Of a stretch of 41,591 nucleotides of DNA, positions 32,262-39,709 are shown one piece after another. This stretch comes from a virus. Under the pieces are notes generated by a model. That model worked only from the letters and a program-made list of their open reading frames with translations. It ran no database searches and was not told the DNA's origin. The number at the start of each line of letters is the position of its first letter. The stretch's first letter is position 1. A program made the translations under genes and the position numbers. Where the stretch lies: positions 1-41,591 of IMG/VR virus record IMGVR_UViG_3300032883_000366; one strand, given 5' to 3'.

Positions 32262-34115
32262 TTAAACCTCCACTTCTTCTTTCTCCATCCAATTTGTTCT
32301 TACCCTTTCAATGTCTACAGGCAAATAAGGTATACTGAATGGTTTCCCATAAGACTCCATAATATTCTTTAAACTCCGAATTAGTTCTATGGATTCATGT
32401 CTCTTATTGATTTCAAAAGCAAGTTCGTCGTGAATAGTCATTATTAGGTGAGCATCTTTTCCACTCCTTTTTAGGTAATCGTGTGTATCAATCATGGCCT
32501 TTTTAAGGATGTGTGCAGCGGAACCTTGAACAAGGTGATTAGCAATTTTGTAAGCCGTGTTTCTGTTAGCTTGGTACTTCCTTCCAAGCGGCCCTTTTAT
32601 GAAGCCTCTATGGTAAACCTCACGGATAGATTGTTGCATATAGTTATCAATATTCGGATAACGTGTTTTGAATTTATTTAAGTCTTCTACGGCTTCCTGG
32701 TAGGGAATTTTGTTTAGGAGGGACAAACCCATTGGTCCAATCCCATACACAATACCGTAAAGCATTAGCTTCACCCGAACTCGTGTTACCCCACGTCCGA
32801 TTCTTTTGTCTTCCTCCAACTGATTTCCCCAACCCATTTCAATGGCTACACTTGAGGGTAAGTCTTCTCCAGAAAGGAGAACGGAAAACATTTTCTGTTC
32901 ATTTGCTAAGGCTGGTGAAGAAAATAACCAGAGTTCCATTTGTTTGTAGTCGAAATGGTACCAAACATAACCTGGTCGAGGAACAAAAGCCATTCGGGCG
33001 GGGATTGGAATTGGGGAACGAGTCCCATATGGGTCAGCGACATTCTGTAAATTAGGTTCTCGACAAGAATAACGTCCAGTAATGGGACCAATCTGGTGAA
33101 AATCTGGGTGAAGGATTTGAAGTCCCTTTTCTTCAACCATTAACTTTTTAAAACGTCCAAAGAATCCATTTAGGGCTTTTTCAGCGGTTTTATGTTCTAT
33201 GATTAATTTACAAATTGGGTCTTCAATTGACATCAAGACTTCTGTACATACTGAAGGGTTCCCAGCGTCAGTCATTAAGGAGGGAGTGTAACCCTTTTCC
33301 TGGAAGAGATACTTAGAGAGTTGCTTATGGGAATTTGGGTTGAGTTCAAAGCAAATTTTATCTATCCGTTCTCCGGACTCATTTACAATTTTCGTGTTTC
33401 GTTTAATCTCACTTTCAATTACAACTGGATCAACTCGAACCCCACGTTCCTCCATTGCGTAGGTAACCTTTAGCAGTCTAATTTCTTCCAAATAGATGTC
33501 CCATAATCCTTCTTCTTTAAGTTTGTCCTGAAGAAGAAGCCATAAGGTCATGGTTCTTTCGGCATCACGAACAGCGTAAATTTTACAAAGTTCCGGAGGA
33601 GCAAGCCAGTAATCTGCATGAATGAATTCGGCACCATGAGTTTCGTCTGTAGCAACCATGGTGTTTGTTCCTTTCAATTCTCTTCGACGTTTTCGAGTAG
33701 CTTCGATTAGAATTTCTTCATCATCAATTGGAATGTTAACGTATTTCTCGGCCAGGGGCTTTAGCTTTAAGGTAGGTTCGTCGTTACGAAGAATGTGCAT
33801 GGCAAACATTGTATCATGAATTTCCCCCTTCGTTTCAATTCCAATTTTATCAGCCATACGTAAATCGAATTTTGCGTTATGATATACTTTGGCTATAGAG
33901 GGATCCTCCAGAAACTTCTTTAATTCTATGAACCCTATCCCTATTTTAATTTGTCTTGTGTTCGGATCAACTTCCCACCGTAAGTAACCAGTTTCTCCTT
34001 CTTCGTTGCAAAAAGAGAATGCAAAAGGTCGGTCATTTTTCCAGGGATTTAATCCGGTTGTTTCACAATCAACCGCAATTAATTTTCCTGAAGGTATTGT
34101 AAATCCTTTCGTCAT
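32262..34115 (-). CDS. Family A DNA polymerase, 617 aa
   Basis: N-terminal 3'-5' exonuclease: AVDCETTGLNPW (Exo I, about 14), VYHNAKFDLRMAD (Exo II, about 78) and a YAVRDAERT Exo III. The polymerase part has TGRYSCREPNLQN, motif A FDYKQMELW (usually DYSQIEL-R, here Trp replaces Arg), motif B RVRVKLMLYGIVYG, and motif C MTIHDELAFE. There is no 5'-3' exonuclease domain. The O-helix has Tyr where Pol I and Taq have Phe, as in T7 polymerase. It starts in ATGA overlap with the ThyX-like gene. Replicative role expected. Confidence 0.95.
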   Translation of the reverse strand: MTKGFTIPSGKLIAVDCETTGLNPWKNDRPFAFSFCNEEGETGYLRWEVDPNTRQIKIGIGFIELKKFLEDPSIAKVYHNAKFDLRMADKIGIETKGEIHDTMFAMHILRNDEPTLKLKPLAEKYVNIPIDDEEILIEATRKRRRELKGTNTMVATDETHGAEFIHADYWLAPPELCKIYAVRDAERTMTLWLLLQDKLKEEGLWDIYLEEIRLLKVTYAMEERGVRVDPVVIESEIKRNTKIVNESGERIDKICFELNPNSHKQLSKYLFQEKGYTPSLMTDAGNPSVCTEVLMSIEDPICKLIIEHKTAEKALNGFFGRFKKLMVEEKGLQILHPDFHQIGPITGRYSCREPNLQNVADPYGTRSPIPIPARMAFVPRPGYVWYHFDYKQMELWLFSSPALANEQKMFSVLLSGEDLPSSVAIEMGWGNQLEEDKRIGRGVTRVRVKLMLYGIVYGIGPMGLSLLNKIPYQEAVEDLNKFKTRYPNIDNYMQQSIREVYHRGFIKGPLGRKYQANRNTAYKIANHLVQGSAAHILKKAMIDTHDYLKRSGKDAHLIMTIHDELAFEINKRHESIELIRSLKNIMESYGKPFSIPYLPVDIERVRTNWMEKEEVEV

Positions 34116-35059
34116 TTCATTTTTCCAGTCATTGTATCTCGTTCCCAGAGCGATTCGAAATCCGCTTCTAATTTATTGTAGTGTGGGTATTTTCTACAAT
34201 TCTTCAAATCCCTTTGTCTCTCAACTTCGAATTCGAGTTGCTTTTCATTTGAAAGATAAAGTGGGCAAGGCATTAATGGGTCCTCTCCAAGAACTCTTCG
34301 TTCATTATCTAGTTTATAAATACAATTTTCAAATGTGTCTTCCTTCATACATGGCGGAGTTACGAGCTTTCGGAAGTAAGGATCGACTTTCACTACTAGT
34401 TCGTTTACCATTCCTTCAATAACTGGCCCCCAGGTTCCGATCTGTGGAATCCAACAACTTCTTTTTTTACAAATATGTATGAGAGCCGATAAATTCAGTC
34501 CCCAAGAGAGACGATGTTGGGCGGCCAAGGGGATGACTTCACGGGCGTCCTCAATCGGTACACCAGAAGCAAGAAGCTCAGTATAGGCGTCTTGAGCGCA
34601 ATGCATAGCCTGTCGGAATTTCGTTTCTAGAAACAGGTCACCCCTGGTTGTGTCCGGTAGTCGATAGAGTTCCTTATCTGCAAATTTTCCCATATCAAGG
34701 ACGCGCATAGATTGTACCCACCATGTGGAGTCGTGTAGGTCTGGAAACATATCTACCCCAAAACGTTCACCAACTTTAACACCAATCTTGTGTCGAACCA
34801 TTTGTTCTCGAAAGGAAATTGAAACTCCTTCCAGAAGAAACACAAAATTTAAGTTTTCCGAAATTGGAATAGCAGAATCGACCACTTTTTCAAAAATCTC
34901 CCGAACTCTTTTATTGAATTCCGGATCACTTTCGCAACGAGCGCGAATGCCATCCGGCGTTTCCAACAGGGGATCGTTGCTTCGGGCTGCTTCCCACAGG
35001 TAGAACACAGTCTGGATTGGATTTCGGGGCCACTCCACAAGGGTCACTTTTGTTTGCAT
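34112..35059 (-). CDS. Divergent ThyX-like protein, 315 aa
   Basis: The start at 35059 (MQTKVTLVEW) has GGAGG 6 nt upstream; a longer frame has none. The fold of flavin-dependent thymidylate synthase is recognisable: GVSISFREQMVRHK (about 78-91), and EDAREVIPLAAQHRLSWGLNLSALIHICK. However, the RHR-x7-S signature reads RHK-x7-R (89-99), and the N-x-R contact downstream reads N-L-S. The C-terminus carries an extra Cys-rich part (PPCMKEDTFENC). Either another nucleotide substrate or loss of dTMP synthesis is suggested. It overlaps both neighbours. Confidence 0.72.
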   Translation of the reverse strand: MQTKVTLVEWPRNPIQTVFYLWEAARSNDPLLETPDGIRARCESDPEFNKRVREIFEKVVDSAIPISENLNFVFLLEGVSISFREQMVRHKIGVKVGERFGVDMFPDLHDSTWWVQSMRVLDMGKFADKELYRLPDTTRGDLFLETKFRQAMHCAQDAYTELLASGVPIEDAREVIPLAAQHRLSWGLNLSALIHICKKRSCWIPQIGTWGPVIEGMVNELVVKVDPYFRKLVTPPCMKEDTFENCIYKLDNERRVLGEDPLMPCPLYLSNEKQLEFEVERQRDLKNCRKYPHYNKLEADFESLWERDTMTGKMK

Positions 35060-35375
35060 TAGAATCCTCCTTAATAATTGCTTCAAGTAAAATAAGGTAA
35101 TTTATAGCATCTCCGAGTTTTTCATCCCAAACTTCCAATGACCACGTTCGTTTTTTTTGATCCAAGTCATCCACCATATCAAGGAGGGAAGTTAAATGCT
35201 TCGACCATGCCCCAACACAAGCACGGGCCGGGTGACACTTCAACAAGGCAGCGGCACGCTTAAAATTTGAAAGCCGGTCTCCATCTCGCGCGTACTCTTC
35301 CGCCTTCTTTCCGAGTACGTTCCTTATCTTCTCTATTCTAGAATCCAGAATACTGTTAAACTCTCCGATGCGCAT
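34926..35375 (-). CDS. MazG-like nucleotide pyrophosphohydrolase-type protein, 149 aa
   Basis: GGAGG is 6 nt before the ATG. Residues about 20-100 give an all-alpha NTP-pyrophosphatase-like pattern: KKAEEYARDGDRLSNFKRAA, then W-S-K-H, and VWDEKLGDAINYLILLEAI. Members remove pyrophosphate from selected dNTPs. The last 45 residues are Pro/Ser-rich and overlap the ThyX-like gene by 134 nt in another frame. It begins inside the HD gene's end. Exact family (MazG, DUF6378-like) cannot be fixed by eye. Confidence 0.65.
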   Translation of the reverse strand: MRIGEFNSILDSRIEKIRNVLGKKAEEYARDGDRLSNFKRAAALLKCHPARACVGAWSKHLTSLLDMVDDLDQKKRTWSLEVWDEKLGDAINYLILLEAIIKEDSNANKSDPCGVAPKSNPDCVLPVGSSPKQRSPVGNAGWHSRSLRK

Positions 35376-36000
35376 GAATTTCCTCCGGTAAGTTTTTTAG
35401 GATTTCTTCAGCTTGATTCACATATACCTCCAGAAACTTGAATTCTGGAGTATAGAAAGAAGAGTGAAACTTTTTTAGTTCTGGAATTTGTCTACGCATT
35501 CGAACGTTTCCAAGTTCAATTTCTTGTGCAACATAGGACAAAACTGAGAGGTAGTCTGCAAAAGCAACAATTCTACCTTCGTTTCCAAGTTTTGCTTTTT
35601 CCCAATCAGCGAAATAAACGTCAGAAAGTAGAGAGGTTTTCGCTACATCTTTTAATATGCCCTTTGTAAATTTTGCAGAAGCTTGGTCGATGGCTTGTTT
35701 CAGTTCTGGAGTACTGTGTTTGAACATACGAATAAAGTCTCCAGAAATGCATTCGTCTACATCGTGCATTAGAGCTTTTGCCAAAACTTGTCCTACATAG
35801 ACTTCAAATCCTTGAACCCGAAGGCTAACGGCTATGAAGTAGGAATAAAGAGCGGTATAAAAAGAATGCTCCCCAACGCTTTCGTTATGAATTCTAGGAC
35901 AATTGCTGAACCGGATCACAAACCGTAATCGTGCCAGATCTCCAATGATCATCTTAGCTAAATTTACAGTGTGATCTTTTACACTATTTGCTTTTGCCAT
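35356..36000 (-). CDS. HD-domain 5'-deoxynucleotidase (YfbR-like), 214 aa
   Basis: The metal-binding HD signature is clear: NESVGEHS (39-46, His45), ALMHDVDE (76-83, His79-Asp80) and FADYLSVL (about 147) with the last Asp. Bacterial YfbR removes phosphate from dNMPs; a related phage enzyme (DatZ of Z-genome phages) destroys dATP, and the sequence does not distinguish these. GGAGGCGAAAAA precedes the ATG. It is one of four neighbouring nucleotide genes and overlaps both neighbours. Confidence 0.85.
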   Translation of the reverse strand: MAKANSVKDHTVNLAKMIIGDLARLRFVIRFSNCPRIHNESVGEHSFYTALYSYFIAVSLRVQGFEVYVGQVLAKALMHDVDECISGDFIRMFKHSTPELKQAIDQASAKFTKGILKDVAKTSLLSDVYFADWEKAKLGNEGRIVAFADYLSVLSYVAQEIELGNVRMRRQIPELKKFHSSFYTPEFKFLEVYVNQAEEILKNLPEEIHAHRRV

Positions 36001-36452
36001 TTTTTCGCCTCCGTATCAGAATTCATTGTTATCATTTCATGAAGAAATTTGAACACAGAAGGTAGTCCTTGGAGGAATCCATCTACTCCTAGGGCCAACA
36101 TAAGATTTAAACCTCTGGAAGGAATGGTTGTGTAAGCGTAAATTCTTGGAATCTTTGAAGAGAATAATCGTGTAGAACTAACATGTCTAATTCCATGAGC
36201 AAATCCTAATTCCCATACTGTTCCCGGATCGAAATCATCAATACGGGCAAGTATAACTTCACAATATTCAATACCTTCACAATTTCCTTCAAATGACTTT
36301 GTTCGTTGTTTTAGAGACGCGTTTGGAGGACAAAAACATTTACTTCTTGGAGAAAAAATATCATAACCAAGACGGAGCGCTTCTAATGCTACTTCATTAA
36401 TCACATGAAGTTGTTCTTCATTAAAAAATGGTCCGGCTAAGTAAATTTTCAT
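35979..36452 (-). CDS. Nucleoside 2-deoxyribosyltransferase-like protein, 157 aa
   Basis: The N-terminal KIYLAGPFFNEEQ and the DPGTVWELGFAHG motif (about 75-87), with the catalytic Glu, and GLNLMLALGVDGFL are hallmarks of the family, which moves deoxyribose between bases or hydrolyses deoxynucleotides. Length is typical. AAGGAG is 5 nt before the ATG. The upstream intergenic gap (36453-36540) holds a strong stem-loop. It leads the cluster NDT, HD, MazG-like, ThyX-like, each overlapping the next. Confidence 0.85.
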   Translation of the reverse strand: MKIYLAGPFFNEEQLHVINEVALEALRLGYDIFSPRSKCFCPPNASLKQRTKSFEGNCEGIEYCEVILARIDDFDPGTVWELGFAHGIRHVSSTRLFSSKIPRIYAYTTIPSRGLNLMLALGVDGFLQGLPSVFKFLHEMITMNSDTEAKKWQKQIV

Positions 36453-36463
36453 AATTTCTCCTT

Positions 36464-36535
36464 AAAAATAGGGCCTGCCCGCCCGTTCGTAGGCTCTTCA
36501 TTCAAAAGCCAACTACAAGGGCGGACACAAAGCCC
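36464..36535 (-). terminator. Multi-tier stem-loop with T-run before the nucleotide cassette
   Basis: On the - strand, GGGC ... CCGCCC-TTG-TAG-TTGGCT pairs with AGCC-TAC-GAA-GGGCGG ... GCCC, with the arms at 36471-36487 and 36520-36535, and is followed by CTATTTTT (T5 at 36464-36468). The start of the deoxyribosyltransferase gene is 12 nt away. It is likely an intrinsic terminator, perhaps partial, dividing the ssDNA-binding/recombination part from the nucleotide cassette. Confidence 0.6.
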
Positions 36536-36540
36536 AAATG

Positions 36541-37260
36541 TTACTTCTTTTTTACTTTGGTTTTCGCAGCAGGACGGAGCTTATCATACTTGACAAAGAA
36601 CTTTCTTCCGTCATCAAGTTTAACAGTGGCTTTTTCTTGATCGGGATCTACTTTAATTACCTCTCCAGCTACTTCTTTTCCAGAAAGATCGAACGCGGCC
36701 CGAATACCAACTTCCATGGTTGGGACATCGTCCGAAGGTTCTGGTTCCGGATCAGTGGGTTCCGGTTCGGGATCTGAAGGCTCTGGTTCAGGATCCAGAT
36801 CGTAATCATCTCCCGAAGGAGCATCATCATCGTCCTCCGGAACATCGAGTCCTTCGAGCTTCTTGAGCAAACGAACGTTTTGGAATTCTCCGTCCGTTTT
36901 AATTTTGAACCGAACGGAAGGTTTTTCTTTTTCTATTCCTTCCAGAATTTCTTCTAGTTCATCAACTCCTTCTGGGACTTCTTTTCCGAGTCGGGCAATG
37001 TCTCTTTGGAGGTACATGAAGTTCTGTTCGGTTTTTAAACCGCTCCACCACCTTACAGTTTCTCCCTTGAACTCTCCAACAGAGATTACTGCTCCCCAGG
37101 ACACTTGTAGTCTTCCTGAAGATTCACTTTCTCCAAGTTCGGCTTTCATAATTCGTCCGACATACACCCCATCATTAACCGGACTTTCGAACTCCGGCTT
37201 CATGTCTTTTGCTTTATTCCAAAGACTTTTAGCCTTCGCCAACTGTGCTTTTAGACTCAT
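36541..37260 (-). CDS. ssDNA-binding-like protein (DUF669-type), 239 aa
   Basis: GGAGG lies 7 nt before the ATG. Residues about 25-125 have the beta-rich pattern of DUF669-like phage ssDNA-binding proteins: GVYVGRIMKAELGESESSG, QVSWGAVI, ETVRWWSGL. Then comes an acidic linker with three heptad-like repeats of the form DPEPEPS/T (about 150-185). The C-terminus (about 195-230) is a small SH3/Tudor-like domain (AGEVIKVDPDQEKATVKLDDGRK split at V-K) and a Lys-rich tail. It neighbours Sak4-like and RecB-like genes. Confidence 0.7.
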   Translation of the reverse strand: MSLKAQLAKAKSLWNKAKDMKPEFESPVNDGVYVGRIMKAELGESESSGRLQVSWGAVISVGEFKGETVRWWSGLKTEQNFMYLQRDIARLGKEVPEGVDELEEILEGIEKEKPSVRFKIKTDGEFQNVRLLKKLEGLDVPEDDDDAPSGDDYDLDPEPEPSDPEPEPTDPEPEPSDDVPTMEVGIRAAFDLSGKEVAGEVIKVDPDQEKATVKLDDGRKFFVKYDKLRPAAKTKVKKK

Positions 37261-37275
37261 TTAAGTCCTCCTGAT

Positions 37276-38061
37276 TTATTTATTTTTCCACCTAAATTTT
37301 ACTGGTGGAATAGTAGTCTTTGTAGCCGGAGAACTTAAACGGTTCTCAAAAGCCGCTACAAAATTTTGGTAGGCTTCACCCTCATCCTTGCCGGCAGGAA
37401 TGGTAGTTATTCCCAGAAAATGATTCCGCGTCCGATGTCCAGCGGAAACTTCTTCATCCCCTCGGAGAACGATTTCCCGTTGCTTTCCGTTGTAACGGTA
37501 GTAAGCCCAAATATCTACTATTGGATCTAGGATTTCTCGTGCTTGTTTGGACATAGTAGGAACGACTCTAGTTATTTTTGAACCAGACTTAGTTTTAAAT
37601 TCCTTTTCTGTGGAGTGCGAAATGAAAAGAACTCCCTTTCCGGACTTAAGCAAACGTTGAACACAGGTTGAAAACTCTAAGCGAAGTTTTCGCCACCCTT
37701 TTCCAAAATCCATCTCGTCTACGTCGCTAACTCCATTTGCTTCGCAAACATATCGATCACACATTATCGAAGCAACATCAGCGGTGTCAAAGATCACATT
37801 GTCGAATTTCTTATCCGTTTCAATCTGTTTTAACAAATGTCGAAAATGTGCCCAATCTTTAATGTCTGATTTATGAACCGACAAATCCTTTCCTCCAGGT
37901 TCGAACATGAAGAAGTAAGGATTTGGAAATTCTGCAGCGAAGGTTGTCTTTCCTATTTTTTCTTGACCGTAAAGAAGAATACTGTAGTCCGACAACTTCT
38001 TTGCAGGTTCCGACTTTTGGTATGACAAGCCCGGATAGCTTGGTTTTGTTTTAGTAATCAT
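37276..38061 (-). CDS. Sak4-like single-strand annealing ATPase, 261 aa
   Basis: The RecA-like core is seen: Walker A GQEKIGKT (32-39), Walker B FDNVIFDTADV (about 86-96), GKGVLFISHSTE (about 140-150), and a following acid. This pattern defines the Sak4/AAA_24 phage recombinases, which pair single strands with the phage SSB. The leader AGGAGGGTGTTATG precedes the ATG and is shared with several genes. SSB-like protein is the next gene down. The residues after 220 are Ser/Lys/Pro-rich. Confidence 0.8.
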   Translation of the reverse strand: MITKTKPSYPGLSYQKSEPAKKLSDYSILLYGQEKIGKTTFAAEFPNPYFFMFEPGGKDLSVHKSDIKDWAHFRHLLKQIETDKKFDNVIFDTADVASIMCDRYVCEANGVSDVDEMDFGKGWRKLRLEFSTCVQRLLKSGKGVLFISHSTEKEFKTKSGSKITRVVPTMSKQAREILDPIVDIWAYYRYNGKQREIVLRGDEEVSAGHRTRNHFLGITTIPAGKDEGEAYQNFVAAFENRLSSPATKTTIPPVKFRWKNK

Positions 38062-38070
38062 AACACCCTC

Positions 38071-38235
38071 CTAGATTAACATCGTTGTAAGCCATTCGAC
38101 AATTCCTCTCCACCAATTTATGAAGAACCATCTACTTTTAAACCAAAAACACCAACAAATCGGAAACCGACAAGCTCCTGTTCCGTTCACATGGTCTTTG
38201 AATTCATGATGACATCCTACTCTTCGACAACGCAC
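38071..38235 (-). CDS. Small zinc-type membrane protein, 54 aa
   Basis: A GTG at 38235, one base after the stop of the upstream gene, opens 54 codons to TAG 38071-38073. The N-terminal part holds Cys3, Cys8, His9, His10, Cys22, Cys27 and Cys29 (pattern CxxxxCHHEFxDH ... GTGxCxxPxC), as in small zinc-binding phage proteins. The C-terminal half is Trp/Phe-rich (WCFWFKSRWFFINWW) and may sit on a membrane. Its stop is followed by the ribosome site of the next gene. The ribosome site of its own is weak; translation is probably coupled. Confidence 0.55.
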   Translation of the reverse strand: MRCRRVGCHHEFKDHVNGTGACRFPICWCFWFKSRWFFINWWRGIVEWLTTMLI

Positions 38236-38236
38236 T

Positions 38237-39169
38237 TTAGTCCACTAATTCTGGGAACATGTGTTCACGTTGATTGTAAAGCCCAATATCATTATTGGCA
38301 CACTTTGGTAAGAATCGGCACGGCCCAAAACGTTGTAAGCAGGACGACGTATTCCGGTAGTGTGCAAACTCTCCTTTCCACCACTTTAGGAATTCCTCAA
38401 TTACACTTTTCAGTTCCCCTTCGAAGCGTTCGAATTCAGTACCAGGGATAGAGATTTCATAGCGAAGAAAATAATAAGAAGGATCCTTCTTCACTTCTTC
38501 CTCGATTCTCTGAGAAAAGGAAACGAGATTTTCGTCCTTTTTTAATTTTTGACCAGGACGACGTATGATATTATAAAGAACACCTTGGGGCTTCACTTTG
38601 TACTTGTGCCGAACGGCGTACTGGTAAACGTTGGTTTGGAAGTCGAAGGAGAGCGCGTCCGTAAGGTTGTCTTCTTCAATTCTTGACTTTGTCTTGGATT
38701 CAAAAAGCCAGACTTCTTTCTTTTGTTTATGAACTCCGTCAATCCTTCCAACTAAATTTACTCCAGAAACTGGCGAAGGGACACAGAACTTCTCTTCAAG
38801 TTCCAACCAATTGTGAGTCTTAAAGTCTTCAGCATTGTAGACAAAGTAGGAAGGTATTACGGCTTTAAGAATGGCCGAATTTGTATGGAGATTCTCCAAA
38901 CCTTCTGGAGAAAGTCGTCCTCCGTCTTCTTTCATGAATTCCTTATAAACGGAATCAAGAATTTTTAGAACGTCGTTTTGAGAAGGAACTTTTTTCCATC
39001 CCCGATAGATGTTTTCCAAGGTTCGATGTGTCAAGGAGCCGAATTGAAGCGCGGCAGAAGCCCGTACTTGTTCGAGTCCTTCGAGGTAGTTTTTTGCTTC
39101 CTCCCTACATCTCATGAATGTAGTTAAAACTCCTTGTGTAACTCCATCCTTCATTGGATCATACTTCAT
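38237..39169 (-). CDS. RecB/Cas4-like PD-(D/E)XK nuclease, 310 aa
   Basis: The nuclease signature is spread over GSLTHRTLENIYRGW (about 44-58, His), VGRIDGV (about 146-152, Asp) and EVWLFESKTKS (about 158-168, E-x-K). A Cys in FMRCREE near residue 21 plus C-F-x-PC-x(4)-KC at the end (SCLQRF, GPCRFLPKC) could ligate an iron-sulfur cluster as in Cas4/AddB. The ATG has the AGGAGGGTGATATG leader. It probably trims ends or branches for phage recombination. No adjacent CRISPR genes. Confidence 0.83.
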   Translation of the reverse strand: MKYDPMKDGVTQGVLTTFMRCREEAKNYLEGLEQVRASAALQFGSLTHRTLENIYRGWKKVPSQNDVLKILDSVYKEFMKEDGGRLSPEGLENLHTNSAILKAVIPSYFVYNAEDFKTHNWLELEEKFCVPSPVSGVNLVGRIDGVHKQKKEVWLFESKTKSRIEEDNLTDALSFDFQTNVYQYAVRHKYKVKPQGVLYNIIRRPGQKLKKDENLVSFSQRIEEEVKKDPSYYFLRYEISIPGTEFERFEGELKSVIEEFLKWWKGEFAHYRNTSSCLQRFGPCRFLPKCANNDIGLYNQREHMFPELVD

Positions 39170-39214
39170 ATCACCCTCCTAATTTTTTAATCTCCAGTGA
39201 ATCGACAACTTGAC

Positions 39215-39709
39215 TCATTCGAATTTGCCTTCTGCCCATAAACCAATGCCGATTGCATCCATAGCATGGTCGGAAATTTTCTTATTCCCTATACGATCTT
39301 TTAAAATTTCCCTTACTCTAGATGATGCCACCCATTTTGGAAGTTGTCCTTTCCACTGTACCGGAGACACGATTTGAATCTTTGCTTTGTGCGCTAAAAC
39401 GCAAGTCATTAACATTCCGGTCAAAACAGACAACTTTACTAAGTCCCCTCGGGCCGCCACCATTCTTCCTCCAGAACCTTGCATAAAATTTGGAAACTCC
39501 AACACGACTTTTTTGTCTTCGGACAAAAGATAAGTGTCCAGTACATGATTAAATTGTAAAACAATACTCCCGGCCCTTTCCATCCAGTTGGAACTACTAT
39601 CCTTAGAGTGAATGACTCCATAGTTTATAAGATTTCCTGTTTTGAATACACTGGATGACTTCCAAACGGCCCACCCTGTTCCGCCCACTCCCGGATCCAC
39701 GGAAATCAA
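39215..39709 (-). CDS. RuvC-like Holliday junction endonuclease, 164 aa
   Basis: The start is the TTG at 39709, sharing bases with the helicase stop (TTGA) and with AAAGGAGG 7 nt upstream; the longer upstream frame lacks a ribosome site. RNase H-fold motifs: SVDPGVGGTGWAVW (first Asp), VVLEFPNF (Glu), and HAMDAIGIG (last acids). Length fits the RuvC/phage resolvase family. It resolves branched DNA before packaging. TTG plus coupling suggests lower expression. Confidence 0.8.
   Translation of the reverse strand: MISVDPGVGGTGWAVWKSSSVFKTGNLINYGVIHSKDSSSNWMERAGSIVLQFNHVLDTYLLSEDKKVVLEFPNFMQGSGGRMVAARGDLVKLSVLTGMLMTCVLAHKAKIQIVSPVQWKGQLPKWVASSRVREILKDRIGNKKISDHAMDAIGIGLWAEGKFE

Noticed and set aside
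34112-36452. Direct claim of a 2-aminoadenine (Z) genome
   Set aside because: PurZ, the defining enzyme, is not visible in the window, and HD, MazG-like and PolA neighbours occur in many ordinary phages.
38237-39169. Cas4 of a CRISPR system
   Set aside because: No Cas1, Cas2 or repeat array is present; gene neighbours are phage recombination genes.
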